From the NCBI GenBank assembly GCA_946965045.2, contig OX337228.1, positions 1,488,001 through 1,552,000 of the forward strand: 64,000 nucleotides of DNA, read 5' to 3'. Every line of letters starts with the position of its first letter. Position 1 is the first letter of the stretch. Source of the DNA: Epithemia pelagica (taxonomy: Eukaryota; Bacillariophyta; Bacillariophyceae; Surirellales; Surirellaceae). The translations under genes were made by a program, and so were the position numbers. Below are positions 50,079 through 60,412 of the stretch, in pieces. The notes below the pieces were generated by a model. That model searched no databases. It was given only the letters and a program-made list of their open reading frames with translations, and was not told where the DNA came from.

Positions 50079-52175
50079 ATGGCGACTTCCACTGCCGCCT
50101 CTGCGACACCGTCGCCGCCTACAACTTTCACGCAACTGTACGCCACTCAGCCGGATGTCTTCCAAGGCAACTATGCCCCCCTTTTCCAGCCATTCGACGA
50201 CACTGGCGGCCTCGCTCATGACGCTCTATTCGAAACGGTCGTCCATTCCTCGAACAGTTGTCCCAAGGTCTTCTTAGCCAACGTCCAAATCAACAACGCA
50301 CCGCAAATCATCGCAGTACACCGCCCTTCCCGATACGAGCCAGATTTAGCGGATCCAGCGCCTCACTGGGACGGCAAAGTCTTCGGTTTTATCGGCGATC
50401 TCAGTCCCCGAGGAAGCAACTTCATCAAAACGGTTGAACTGCCTGACACTTCCTTTGAACTCACATCCAGTCAACGAGTCCCCACTCTCGCAACCATGGA
50501 CGCACGATGGGCAGCCGACACGAATGCATCAACCATCGCCGCATTGTCCAGCACGGCAGCGGACACGGAATCCGTCACGACGCGACGACTCTTCCCGGTT
50601 CCTCGCCCGTACATTTCATTGATACTCGGGAAGACACTCGACCCGCGCGAAGCCTGGGCCACATTCTCCGCCGCCATCTCAGCTGCATCCCATCAAAACA
50701 TGTGTGCTCCACTTCTCGATTGGCTCCGCGTTTCTTGCACGATGAAACGCAGCACGACCCATCCAGATACCCAACTTGGTAGCCTCAGCACAGCCTTCCC
50801 ACCACTCGCAGTCGACACCCAGTTGGACCGACACCGCTGGTCCATCCTCACCCGAGACCTGCCGGCCCTCATCAACAACAGCTCGGGCGCTACCGAACGC
50901 GTCGCCACCATCCTAGGCGACATCCGTGCCGACCGTGTCACTGAACGGGCACAGGACGAGGCACGGCGCACCGCGGACAAGCGAGACAAACTACCCTCCG
51001 AAACCAAATATAAGACGGTGGCACGCGATTGGATGGCTTTCACGTCCGCCGCGACCGAGTCCGACCTTCCCTTGATCTACCATCAACTGGTCAACAGCGA
51101 CAAAGGCGAGCATCTCACCATCCTGAGAAACGCCGTCAAGGTCCGTGCACGTAGCGCAGCCGCCGCCACCAACCAAGTACCGGTGGTGTCAAAAGAGACG
51201 AAGGAGATGGTGCTCGGCGCACGCTTTGGTGTCGAAGCCCACCAGATGCATGACCTGTCCCAAGGTCTGCAGCCATTCAGTATGGGACTCTTCGTTGGCG
51301 ACGAACTGAGTAAAACCATCGACGCACGCGCGACCGATTATGACACCATGCTCAATGGTATCTCGGCTCCCACCTTGGGTGAACAAGCCTCCTTCTCGAC
51401 CAAAGAGGTCCGAATACCGCAAGACCACTTCACCGCCGGTTTGATGCTAGCCTCCACTAGTGTCCAATTAGACGTGTTCCAGGGACCATCCCACCCCTTT
51501 GCCACGGCATTCCGCGAGTTCTGCAAGCGACACTGGCCGTCCATCGCCACCACGATCCACCTGGCTTCTCGGTACAACCGATCCTTGGAACAGACGGTAA
51601 TCCCACGCATCCTGCGCTGGGTGCAAACACATATGGTCGACTACAGCCGTGAACTCATCCTCCTTGGGCAGGCAGCAACCTCCGTCCCTCCCTTCTCTGA
51701 CGTGCATTCAATGGTAGTGCATCAGCAGTACAATCTGCTTCCCGACATACCTGATCACTACCGTGCCGCCCTGCCCCCGGCGTTCCCCACTCCTGGCCTC
51801 TCCCCACCTCCATCCAAGCAACCATCCAAAAAAGAATCCAAGGACACAACCGACAGTAGCCAACAACAGCAAAAACCGCCCGGAGGTCCAGCCCGTACAA
51901 CGGGACGCGGTGGAGCCATGGTGGTCAACCACAACATTGACAACACATGGAAAGCGAAACTCGAACAGTCCGCCCGCAAAATCCGCGACATCGCCCCGCA
52001 CGCACCAGCGTCCTCCAATATGGACGACTCCAACAAGCCAGTCCCACTTTGTTTGAGTTACCACCTCCGAGGCAGCTGCTACAGCAACTGCAATCGTGCA
52101 GCCACGCACCGTGCCCTTTCTCAAGACGAAAATTCTGCTTTGGCTGCCCTTGTGGATAACCAACTCTCCGAATAG
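50079..52175 (+). CDS. Gag-like protein of the YR retrotransposon
   Basis: 698 aa from the ATG at 50079 (CACCATGG context, directly after A1); the frame is open further upstream but that part lies in the repeat. Largely helical, then a Pro/Lys/Gln-rich linker (about 570-620) and a C-terminal finger with spacing C-X8-C-X3-C-X5-H, suited to RNA binding. It ends in TAG at 52173-52175. The frame continues open after this TAG into RT, which has no early ATG of its own. No similarity to the Copia Gag was recognised. Confidence 0.85.
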   Translation: MATSTAASATPSPPTTFTQLYATQPDVFQGNYAPLFQPFDDTGGLAHDALFETVVHSSNSCPKVFLANVQINNAPQIIAVHRPSRYEPDLADPAPHWDGKVFGFIGDLSPRGSNFIKTVELPDTSFELTSSQRVPTLATMDARWAADTNASTIAALSSTAADTESVTTRRLFPVPRPYISLILGKTLDPREAWATFSAAISAASHQNMCAPLLDWLRVSCTMKRSTTHPDTQLGSLSTAFPPLAVDTQLDRHRWSILTRDLPALINNSSGATERVATILGDIRADRVTERAQDEARRTADKRDKLPSETKYKTVARDWMAFTSAATESDLPLIYHQLVNSDKGEHLTILRNAVKVRARSAAAATNQVPVVSKETKEMVLGARFGVEAHQMHDLSQGLQPFSMGLFVGDELSKTIDARATDYDTMLNGISAPTLGEQASFSTKEVRIPQDHFTAGLMLASTSVQLDVFQGPSHPFATAFREFCKRHWPSIATTIHLASRYNRSLEQTVIPRILRWVQTHMVDYSRELILLGQAATSVPPFSDVHSMVVHQQYNLLPDIPDHYRAALPPAFPTPGLSPPPSKQPSKKESKDTTDSSQQQQKPPGGPARTTGRGGAMVVNHNIDNTWKAKLEQSARKIRDIAPHAPASSNMDDSNKPVPLCLSYHLRGSCYSNCNRAATHRALSQDENSALAALVDNQLSE

Positions 52176-54773
52176 GAAACAGGCCAAGATGACTTTGCCC
52201 CTCCGCCACCTAAGCGAGCAAAATTTCATTTCCCCGTCATCTCCAGGCCACCTACTTCTTACCAACCACCTCCTGCACCTTCTCCACCCTCCATCCCATT
52301 GACACAAGAGTCAATCAGCTCCTTCTCCTCGTCAAGCACGACCCGTACTACCAATCCAGTGACGACGACACCTTCGAGACGGCCGAACAACTTTCCCGAC
52401 CGAAAACTACGAGCCCGCAGCACTCCTCCGATCGATCCACACGCAGACCTTGGTAAGTTAGTAGACACCTATTCCACACTCCTCTCCTCCTTGCCTTGGA
52501 CCTCGTTCGTGCATCGTGTGCGTGGTCGCTCGTGTATCGCCCCTCTCGTCTCGTCGTTACCACATTGTGCCGCCTCTCTCCTTGATCATTTCCGTCAAGC
52601 AGGCGTCCCTATCCTTTCGGTCGACACCGAATGGACACCCCAACAACGCTCCATGGCAACCGCACGTGGTTGTCACAAAAGTGCTGTCGAGTATCAGCAA
52701 TTCATTTACGAAGACATGGCCGACATGGTCCAACGCGGCTATTGGATAGTCCTACCTTTTCGGCTCGTTGCCAAGTTACCCAACCTACGGATATCCCCTA
52801 TTGGGTGCGTCCCACAACGAGAGCGGAGGCCGCGAATTATAGTGGACTACACTTATAGCGGTGTCAACGCAGCCACTGACAAACAAGCGCATCCCGAAGC
52901 GATGCAGTTCGGTGGTACCTTGAAACGACTTTTGCATCGAATCCACGCCGCCCACCCCAAACACGGGCCAGTCTACATGCTCAAGATCGACCTCTCAGAC
53001 GGTTTCTACCGCGTCCCATTAAGGCCGACTGACATCCCCAGACTTGGAGTTGCCCTGCCCCGTGCCCCCGGCGCCACCGATGACCTCATCGCCTTCCCAC
53101 TCACATTGCCGATGGGTTGGACGGAGAGTCCACCACAATTCACCGCATTCACCGAAACCATCGCCGACTTGGCCAATCGTTGGACTGTTGACATGGCCTG
53201 GGACCCGCCACCCCATCCTTTGGAAAACCTTGCTTCGTCCGCGCCATACATCCCGGCCAACCGTCCCATTCTCTCCGTTCCTTCTCCGGCACATGGAAAC
53301 ATCCAACGCCTTCCAAATCAGGACCTACTCGCTGCCATCCCCCATACACCTCCCCCCGGTAACCAGTTTGTCGCCTACAAAATGGGACCGCTCGCGTACA
53401 CCGACGTGTACCTGGACGACACTATTCAGTTGGCCCAAGGCTCGAAATCTCGCCTGAATCGCATCAGGCGGACACTGCTCCATGCTACCGACCTGGTTTT
53501 TCGCCCGAACGACGACAGTGATAATAAATTTGGACGTCGGGAACCTGTCTCAATAAAAAAATTGACCAAAGGCGACGGTTGCTGGTCCACGTTCAAAACC
53601 ATCCTCGGTTGGGAGGTCGACACTATTCGGAAGACCATTGAACTTCCACCGCACCGAAAAACCAAACTTATAAGCCTTCTTTCAGACGTTCAGAGCAAAA
53701 CTATCATCCCAATCACCACGTGGCATAAGCTCTTAGGCGAACTCAGAAGCATGGTTCTTGGCGTCCCTGGCGGCCGAGGCTTTTTCTGTCATCTTCAACA
53801 GTGTTTGTCCCACGCCCACGGTTCTCAGTATGTGGTCATCAATCAAACGGCCAGAGACCAACTTGCCGACTGGTACCAATTAGCCACAGATCTCGTGAAT
53901 CGGCCGACCAGAATCGCGGAAATAATTCCCACCACGCCAAGCTATGTCGGCACCTGTGACGCGGCCCCGTCCGGCCTCGGTGGAGTGTGGCTTCCCCCCG
54001 ACAGACCCTCTCGACACACACCATCGCACCCACCAATTGTTTGGCGCTTTCGACTGCCGGCGGAGATTCAGCGACTGATACAGAGTCCGCACAATCCCCA
54101 TGGGCCGATCACGAACAACGACCTCGAGTTGGCAGCCACACTGGTGCACGCCGATATTCTCGCTTCGGCGGTCGACGTGCGAGAGAAAACCATTGCCACC
54201 GGGTGCGACAATACAGCCGCCGTTGGGTGGGCCGCTGCAGGCAGCACCACCACCACAAGTCCCGCCTCATACCTTCTCCGCGCATCCAGCCTCCACCAGC
54301 GAGCACATCGATATATCCACAGTGTCTCGTACCTGCCTGGCACCCACAACAACATGGCCGATGATGCATCGCGACTTTTCTCACTCCCTGACTCTCTTTT
54401 TCTGCGGCATTTCGATAATTCCTACCAGCAACAAGAACCATGGTGTCTACACCGTCCTCGTCCCGAGACAATTTCTACCTTGATCTCCGCCTTGCACAGG
54501 CGACGGCGCGGGCATCCGTCACCCCAAGCCGCGCCGAGGCCCATGACCGGATCTGGAACAAGACATGGGTTCCGTTCATTGAAGAGATCGGTCTCGACCC
54601 CTTCCTCCATGGCATCGACGACAAAATCTCCGTCCTTATGGTCTTTGCCCAACGCGTACGAGACGGGCGATGCAGCCGAAGTGGCCAGCCGGTCCGCGGT
54701 GATACCGTGGCTGACCAACTTCTGGCGATCGCCAAAGCGTTTATCACAGTGGGGTCCTCGGACCCACGCCTAA
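52176..54773 (+). CDS. Reverse transcriptase-RNase H of the YR retrotransposon
   Basis: Open frame of 865 codons directly after the gag TAG; the first ATG in frame is at 52653, inside the conserved RT N terminus, so expression by readthrough is more likely than a separate start. RT motifs: R-I-I-V-D-Y, L-K-I-D-L-S-D-G-F-Y, P-M-G-W-T-E-S-P and Y-L-D-D (near 53409). RNase H residues: C-D-A-A-P-S-G near 53955, N-N-D-L-E-L-A, C-D-N-T-A-A-V-G-W and N-M-A-D-D-A. This matches DIRS-type RT/RH. The 3' end overlaps the recombinase frame by 334 bp in another phase. Confidence 0.9.
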   Translation, partial: ETGQDDFAPPPPKRAKFHFPVISRPPTSYQPPPAPSPPSIPLTQESISSFSSSSTTRTTNPVTTTPSRRPNNFPDRKLRARSTPPIDPHADLGKLVDTYSTLLSSLPWTSFVHRVRGRSCIAPLVSSLPHCAASLLDHFRQAGVPILSVDTEWTPQQRSMATARGCHKSAVEYQQFIYEDMADMVQRGYWIVLPFRLVAKLPNLRISPIGCVPQRERRPRIIVDYTYSGVNAATDKQAHPEAMQFGGTLKRLLHRIHAAHPKHGPVYMLKIDLSDGFYRVPLRPTDIPRLGVALPRAPGATDDLIAFPLTLPMGWTESPPQFTAFTETIADLANRWTVDMAWDPPPHPLENLASSAPYIPANRPILSVPSPAHGNIQRLPNQDLLAAIPHTPPPGNQFVAYKMGPLAYTDVYLDDTIQLAQGSKSRLNRIRRTLLHATDLVFRPNDDSDNKFGRREPVSIKKLTKGDGCWSTFKTILGWEVDTIRKTIELPPHRKTKLISLLSDVQSKTIIPITTWHKLLGELRSMVLGVPGGRGFFCHLQQCLSHAHGSQYVVINQTARDQLADWYQLATDLVNRPTRIAEIIPTTPSYVGTCDAAPSGLGGVWLPPDRPSRHTPSHPPIVWRFRLPAEIQRLIQSPHNPHGPITNNDLELAATLVHADILASAVDVREKTIATGCDNTAAVGWAAAGSTTTTSPASYLLRASSLHQRAHRYIHSVSYLPGTHNNMADDASRLFSLPDSLFLRHFDNSYQQQEPWCLHRPRPETISTLISALHRRRRGHPSPQAAPRPMTGSGTRHGFRSLKRSVSTPSSMASTTKSPSLWSLPNAYETGDAAEVASRSAVIPWLTNFWRSPKRLSQWGPRTHA

Positions 54774-55780
54774 ACCAATTTGGTCAAATTGATCAACGCC
54801 TTCGCAATCTCCTAAAAGCCATGCGAAACGTTGACCCCCCGCCAGTGCGACTACAACCGGTCCCCATGCAGGTGATGGTGGCCGCTCAAGCACTGGTAGA
54901 CTCGTCTCCACGCCGCCGCGATGAAGCACAGTCGACCATCGACATGGCTTGGATCGGCTTCTTCTACATGCTCCGGGCAGGCAAGCATTGCCATACCTGT
55001 GAAAACTACCCGCTACGGGGGCGTCAAATCCGTTTCGCTCGTGGACACAAAAAAATCAACCCCTTCGACTGTTGCTTTGACGACCTCGCCAACGCTACGC
55101 AATCCTCTATCACGTTCGAGACACAAAAGAATCGACAAAAAGGGGAAATCGTTGCCCATGGACTTAGCAAACACGCCGTTGCCTGTCCTACCCGCGCCCT
55201 CGCACGCCGTATCATGCATCTGCGTCAAATGGGCGGCGGCCCAAACACTCCTTTGTGTGCCATCCGTCCGCATGCCGATGGCTGGGTGGTCGTCACCTCT
55301 AAAATGATCACGGATCTCTTGCGGCATGCGGTTCGAAACGTCCCTGACTGTGGTGTCGAACCCACCAACATTCAAACGCGTAGCCTGCGGGCCGGTGGCG
55401 CCATGGCCCTTCTTTGCGGACGGGTAGATACCGATACGATCAAACTGGTTGGGCGTTGGCGTTCTGATGCGATGTTTCGGTATCTCCACGCTCAGGCCAC
55501 ACCTGTCCTGGCCAATTTGGCCAATAAGATGCTCGTTCATGGCACCTTCACGTTGGCCCCGGGAGCGGAAGTTCCGGAGGTCGAAGCCCATCTCCTCGAC
55601 GTTGCCGCCCCTTTCGTTTCTTCGCCGACATTCGATCCCGAGGATTCGGCAGACCCGGTGCCACCCAGCGATCCGGCGGAAGAAGCCGCCGTCGCCACTG
55701 TCAATGCCGCCACCGTTTGCGCACATGAGGCTCATGGTCAGCCGAGTTCCTCCTATGCCCGCCCCGCCCCGAATCCGTAA
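54440..55780 (+). CDS. Tyrosine recombinase of the YR retrotransposon
   Basis: 446 aa from an ATG in ACCATGG context. Tyrosine recombinases join circular cDNA to the genome without target duplication. Likely catalytic residues: R179 (M-L-R-A-G-K), R317 (S-L-R-A-G-G), W340 (G-R-W) and nucleophile Y348 (F-R-Y-L-H). The usual His three residues before the second Arg is R314 here. An acidic Pro/Ala tail follows. It lies last in the element, overlapping RT/RH, and is the family's replacement for integrase. Confidence 0.88.
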   Translation: MVSTPSSSRDNFYLDLRLAQATARASVTPSRAEAHDRIWNKTWVPFIEEIGLDPFLHGIDDKISVLMVFAQRVRDGRCSRSGQPVRGDTVADQLLAIAKAFITVGSSDPRLNQFGQIDQRLRNLLKAMRNVDPPPVRLQPVPMQVMVAAQALVDSSPRRRDEAQSTIDMAWIGFFYMLRAGKHCHTCENYPLRGRQIRFARGHKKINPFDCCFDDLANATQSSITFETQKNRQKGEIVAHGLSKHAVACPTRALARRIMHLRQMGGGPNTPLCAIRPHADGWVVVTSKMITDLLRHAVRNVPDCGVEPTNIQTRSLRAGGAMALLCGRVDTDTIKLVGRWRSDAMFRYLHAQATPVLANLANKMLVHGTFTLAPGAEVPEVEAHLLDVAAPFVSSPTFDPEDSADPVPPSDPAEEAAVATVNAATVCAHEAHGQPSSSYARPAPNP

Positions 55781-55953
55781 TCCCTTTCATGCACTATCTT
55801 CCCAGAAACCGACAACAACAACCTCAAAAAAAAAAAAAAAACCTTTACGAAGATCCTTCGAAACTACGGATCCGAACTATCATCACATGCCCGTACCTCC
55901 GATACCTCCCGTCATCCGCCTCGTCATGGTTGGCCCACCAACAATGGGCCTTT

Positions 55954-56075
55954 CTCCTGAGTGGTAGCACTGGGCTAGGGCTCCTAGATTCCTTTTCGCC
56001 CAACACACTCAATACTACACTAGCTACCTGTTTATGAGGTCGGAGGAGGGACGCAACTTAGGTGGCGGTAGCCAT
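55954..56075 (+). repeat. Split direct repeat B1
   Basis: 122 bp, identical to 56238-56359; joined directly to A2. A poly-A run of 14 lies upstream at about 55826-55840. Confidence 0.92.
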
Positions 56076-56222
56076 TGATGTTGCGGTACGCACGACAGAC
56101 GAGTGGACAGGCCGGCGCGTCGAGAGCGCGGCGACATCTGTCACACTCCGTTGTCTTCCAGGAGCCAAGGCTCATTCTTTTGTCTGTGGCCGTCACGAGA
56201 GACCGCTGGAAGAATAGCTTAA
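56076..56222 (+). repeat. Split direct repeat A2
   Basis: 147 bp, identical to A1. Confidence 0.92.
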
Positions 56223-56237
56223 CCCGCCCGACCCGCC

Positions 56238-56359
56238 CTCCTGAGTGGTAGCACTGGGCTAGGGCTCCTAGATTCCTTTTCGCCCAACACACTCAATACT
56301 ACACTAGCTACCTGTTTATGAGGTCGGAGGAGGGACGCAACTTAGGTGGCGGTAGCCAT
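56238..56359 (+). repeat. Split direct repeat B2
   Basis: 122 bp, identical to B1; right end of the element. A2 and B2 are separated by 15 bp of C-rich spacer. Confidence 0.92.
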
Positions 56360-56709
56360 AGGCATGCCAGATGTTGCAAATGCGAATCTTTGACACCTCT
56401 TTTGTGAGACCTATAAGCGACCACATATGAGAACAGTTACCCCCTCCGGAAGATCTACATCACTCGTATTCCTCGCTAGCTAGAGGAGTAGATGTTTGTA
56501 TGATGGATCAATTATTGAAAAAGATAAGTTCCTTTTAGGGCCAGAGCGTCTCTAAAGAGTGTCTAAGAGTTCATAGTGGCATCGTACGTGTTTGGCCTTT
56601 TGTTCACAGTCCGACACGTGGACCGTGCTTGGTGTTTTGGAATTGTGGGTTGACCCAACAAAGACCCGTGTGGTTGGTTCTCTACTAGTAGCTAGCATAT
56701 CCCCTTTTT
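56360..56709. other. Intergenic, no gene seen
   Basis: 350 bp between the YR retrotransposon and the 3' end of the PGAM5-like gene; nothing recognised. Confidence 0.5.
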
Positions 56710-58617
56710 TTACCAAACAAAGCCATCGTGTTGGGAAAAGGTGGTCATGGAAGCATAGGGCAAATGGCCAACGTCACCCATGAATCGACAACTCACCGAG
56801 CCGGTCGGTCGAATGGTAATGTACGTGAGGGAACAATTAAATGGACAATACCGCAACCAAACTTCGGGTGGCAATTGCAAGGCGCGACACAAAAAGTATC
56901 GAATGACATTGGCATGACAGACAATAATTTCAAATTCGTGATGATCCTCATCCCGGTCGTCGTCTGCGTGGGTCGGTTTTTCCTGCGCTACTGGGGTAGG
57001 ATGGTTGTTGTCGTGGGTGTTTGGTTTGTCCTTGTTGTCCTGGTTGGTGGTGGTGGTTGACGTCCTGGAATTGCCATTGTCTGGCTCCTGTGGATTGGCG
57101 GCTGCTGCTTGTTGCAGTGACTGTGGAAGTGTTGGAGGAGGAGCACGATAAAAGTATTTTTGAAAGGCTTGTTCAATACGAGCATGGTTTTCATCCGTGG
57201 CTTGAATGACGCGTTCCGAAACCTTTCCTCCCGGAATGTGATGACACGGTCTGTTGGAGATGCCCAGGACATATATGAAATTGTAGAAACAAGAAAAGAA
57301 GGGAACCGTAGAAACAAGGAGCAGAAATAAACAACAGGCCAACCCCATGAGATCACATTGCACGTCGTCGACGTCTTGTGTGTGTGTGTGGGAGTGAAAG
57401 AATGAATAAAAACGTACCGTCCTTCATTCAGCAAGGGATCGGGAGACTCGTAGTGGACTGTTTTGGGTAGGTATTTGGCAATGATATCTGCAGTTTCAAT
57501 GGCCCGCGTCATGTTGGAGACGCGGAGCTTGGTGATGCGACACAATTTGGTGGTGGTTGTTGTTGGAACGTCCAATGGATGTTCCATCAAACGAGCCAAT
57601 CGTTCTCCCGTCAATTCCGCTTGTCGTTTCCCCAAGGGTGTCAAGACTCGTAAATGGTCTTCCTGAAAGCACGACAAGACGAATAATGATGATGATGATC
57701 ACACGTGTGTGAGTTCACAATATATATGAACAAACGCACGTACAGACATACACTCCACACAGGACGCTTGTGAATGGTCTAGTTTTCGGCTCGTTCGTTC
57801 GTTCGTTCGTTTGTTTGTTTGTTTGTTTGTTCGTTCGTACCTTGTGTGTTTCATCGTATTGTCCATGTCGGACCAAGAGAATGTGTCGTGTGACGCCATG
57901 TTTGCGAATGTATCGTTGTCGTTTCGAATCCAATGGGTCATTTCCTGTAGCAGCTGGTTTTTGACCATCCCAATTGGAATCCCAGAGTGGATAGTCTACT
58001 TTGGGGTGCCATTTTTGCCTTTGAGGAAACAAGCCATGATAGAGGCCCGTGGCCGTTGATTGCATGCCAGCACGAGCGGGTGGCACAGTCGTGGTGGTGA
58101 TGGTAGTAGTTGTTTCGTTTGGTTGCAAGGATGGGGCACCCGACTCCTTGTTTGTATTGGTGCTGCTGCTGCTGCTGTCATCATCCACATCCGGTGGATC
58201 CAGTTTCAGTGGCAAATCTTTTTCAGTGTGTGGATGGTTGTCACACTGCGTTCGACTCACCAACGACGACGACGACGACAAAGAAGTGGAAGTGGAAGTG
58301 GTCAAGGAGGAGGAGTGGTGTGGCGGGTCGGATTTCCACAAGGTAGTTGTCACTGCGGCAGTGGCTGCCGCAACGGCCACCATGACCACACCGCTGCCAT
58401 CCAGATTATTATTTGCGGGTCCATGATTCGCCGTCGTTGTATTGGGGGGACGATCCGGCGTGGAAGACGAAACCCTGGATCGCGACACTCCCAACGGAGT
58501 AGTCGACGACGACGACAATGGTGTGGATGATGACGAGGAGGAAGATAACACGGCCAAACGTCTCGCTGCCGATGGTCGCCCAATCCAGGCCAGCATTTTC
58601 GAAGTTCTTGTCGCCAT
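56710..58617 (-). CDS. PGAM5: PGAM5-type Ser/Thr protein phosphatase (phosphoglycerate mutase family), mitochondrial
   Basis: Three exons on the minus strand, 57841-58617, 57418-57662 and 56710-57250; GT-AG introns of 178 and 167 nt; 520 aa. PGAM5 is a histidine-phosphatase-fold protein phosphatase anchored in the inner mitochondrial membrane. Seen: one hydrophobic segment at about 75-94; W-D-S-N-W-D at 212-217, the W-D-x-N-W-D motif that drives oligomer assembly in animal PGAM5; catalytic R-H-G at 250-252; M-T-R-A-I-E-T-A-D in exon 2; second catalytic His in V-C-H-A-N-V-I-R-Y (H453). Low-complexity insertions lie before W-D-x-N-W-D and at about 376-445. Intron 1 contains a TTCG/TTTG microsatellite (57790-57838). 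Longer than animal PGAM5 (about 290 aa). Confidence 0.92.
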
Positions 58618-59527
58618 GGTGGTCGGTGGTGGTGAGAGTGAGAAATGGTATCTTCTCTGGTTTTCCGAATTCCGGTGTTTCCGCGACCAACATGGATTAT
58701 GGCGGCTATGATGAATCCTACAGATTCTGCTAGAGGCACGCCCGTACGCTCTATCTAAGAGGTCCCCAAAAAATCTCGACTCATGTGGGTGCATTTGACT
58801 TCCGAAGTCCCTGCCATGGCAACTCCTTGCATTTCCAGAGAGCCGTATGCATTACCGCTCCGCCTTGGTTGCGATCGTTGCGGGAGGAAGGACGGAACAG
58901 AAGCCAAAACGAGCCGAGAAAGATACTGTCTGTACAAGCCCTTGATTGGGCAAACACAAGACATGAAAGAAAAAGACGAGAGAACCATGACAAAGAGACG
59001 AGCTGGAGTTGGAAAACCACCAACGTGTGTGCAGATGGCCCCTACAATACTAGGTAGCCAGCATCGCAAACAAGACAAAGTACTAGAGAGCTTCGATTCA
59101 ATGGTTCGATGTATAGATAGAAATAATGCTTGACTGCATTGGTCTTCACGGTACGAAGTAGATTGGCTTCTGCGCCAACAAGATACTTTCGATATACCTC
59201 TATTAGATGAAGGTCAGTTTGTCGAAGAGGAGGAGGACCCTTCCATCTTCCATTATTCCATCACTTCCTCCAGCTATTGTACGACCCCTAACCGAACCTT
59301 AGCTCGCGCGACCGAGCGTCAGAATTCTCAGACTCACAGAATTCAGAACGCTGCAGTGTGACGTGTATTGTACACATGGTTGACAAATTATTTTCATTGT
59401 CATGACCATGGGAAAAATGGGAACACATACTTTGATTTGCAACGATTGAGGGAGAATTGAAATACTCATATACACAAGTACGTAGTAGTACCCCGAGAAA
59501 GAACAACCACACACAATAACGCGTACC
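58618..59527. other. Divergent intergenic region, no gene seen
   Basis: 910 bp between the starts of the PGAM5-like and J-domain genes. Overlapping frames of 70-116 aa at 58755-59133 occur on both strands with no domain; the plus frame is Lys/Arg-rich but has no other sign of being real. Confidence 0.45.
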
Positions 59528-60412
59528 ATGACGACTCGAGGAGGAATGGCCGCCAAGGCTTTGAGAGCCAAACGAACGTTGGTGCAGCTCTTGTTTGGTC
59601 GTGAGGCACGCAGCAGGATCACGACGACGAATCCAATCTCCGCACTGCCCCATCAAAACAAAACAGTGTTTCCTTCCAGTAGTAGTATGCTTCTGGATCC
59701 TTCGCACTACACACATTCCGATCTGAAGCATGCCTACTTGCAAAAGTTGAAGGAATTGCATCCCGATTTGAATCCATCCTCGACCACCAAGACGTCACCC
59801 GCCACTGCCGACGATCCGGTCACCCTAACTGCTGCATTCAACGGCAAGAGTCATGAGGATGGTCCTCAGGACAAGGACACGTTCTTACAGCAGCAGGAGC
59901 AGAATCAACGACACCATTGGAACGCCTTGCAAGATGCCTGGATGGACTATGAGGCCTTGGCCAAACAATGGCATCGGACATCGTCGTCGTCGACGACCGA
60001 AGAAGCGAATTTTACCCTCTTTGGTGTGGGATGCTCCTTTTCTGACAATGAACACGAGCGAGTTTTGAGGACGGAAATTATGGATCAAGCGGGACGAGGA
60101 TGGTTTTCGGCCGGACAGTTGCCCAGTACTAGTAGTGCGAGTACTGCGACGACGACAACAAACAGTAGAAGAACGCACAACCATTGGAATCCTCCCTCCT
60201 CCCGTTCTTCGTCGGAATCTCTTTTGACGCTGCAAGAGTTTGGGGCCACTTCCGTGTCTACCAAAAACGGCTCTGCGACGACAGCAAGTAGTCGTGGTCA
60301 TGACAACCACCAGGACGATCCACCGAATCGATCGACCACCGGCAAATCATTGATTGATTCGTGGATCTCGCCTCGTCGTCGTCGTCAAACGAATCTAGCA
60401 CAAGGAGAATGA
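59528..60412 (+). CDS. J-domain (DnaJ-like) protein, probably mitochondrial
   Basis: 294 aa. The N terminus (about 45 residues) is Arg/Ala/Thr-rich with few acids, like a mitochondrial presequence. Residues 59-110 carry a divergent J domain: Y-T-H-S-D-L-K-H-A-Y, then H78-P79-D80 in the loop, and the final helix displaced by a low-complexity insertion to W-N-A-L-Q-D-A-W (about 131-138). F-G-V-G-C-S-F near 160 and N-E-H-E-R-V-L-R-T-E-I follow, then a Ser/Thr-rich tail. HPD stimulates Hsp70 ATPase, so it is expected to be a co-chaperone; the client is unknown. Confidence 0.8.
   Translation: MTTRGGMAAKALRAKRTLVQLLFGREARSRITTTNPISALPHQNKTVFPSSSSMLLDPSHYTHSDLKHAYLQKLKELHPDLNPSSTTKTSPATADDPVTLTAAFNGKSHEDGPQDKDTFLQQQEQNQRHHWNALQDAWMDYEALAKQWHRTSSSSTTEEANFTLFGVGCSFSDNEHERVLRTEIMDQAGRGWFSAGQLPSTSSASTATTTTNSRRTHNHWNPPSSRSSSESLLTLQEFGATSVSTKNGSATTASSRGHDNHQDDPPNRSTTGKSLIDSWISPRRRRQTNLAQGE

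Larger units (their letters stand above)
49927..56359 (+). mobile_element. Tyrosine-recombinase retrotransposon with split direct repeats (Ngaro/PAT-like, DIRS order)
   Basis: 6.4 kb. Terminal structure A1 (49927-50073), coding, B1 (55954-56075), A2 (56076-56222), a 15-bp spacer, B2 (56238-56359). A1/A2 (147 bp) and B1/B2 (122 bp) are identical by eye. Coding: gag with a C-terminal CCCH finger, RT plus RNase H, and a tyrosine recombinase in place of a DDE integrase. Split direct repeats and a recombinase define Ngaro- and PAT-like elements; no target duplication is expected and none is seen. Identical repeats and open frames suggest recent activity. Confidence 0.92.

Noticed and set aside
52299-52301. 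Separate start of the RT frame at 52299
   Set aside because: The codon is TTG; the frame is open back to the gag TAG, so readthrough explains it better.
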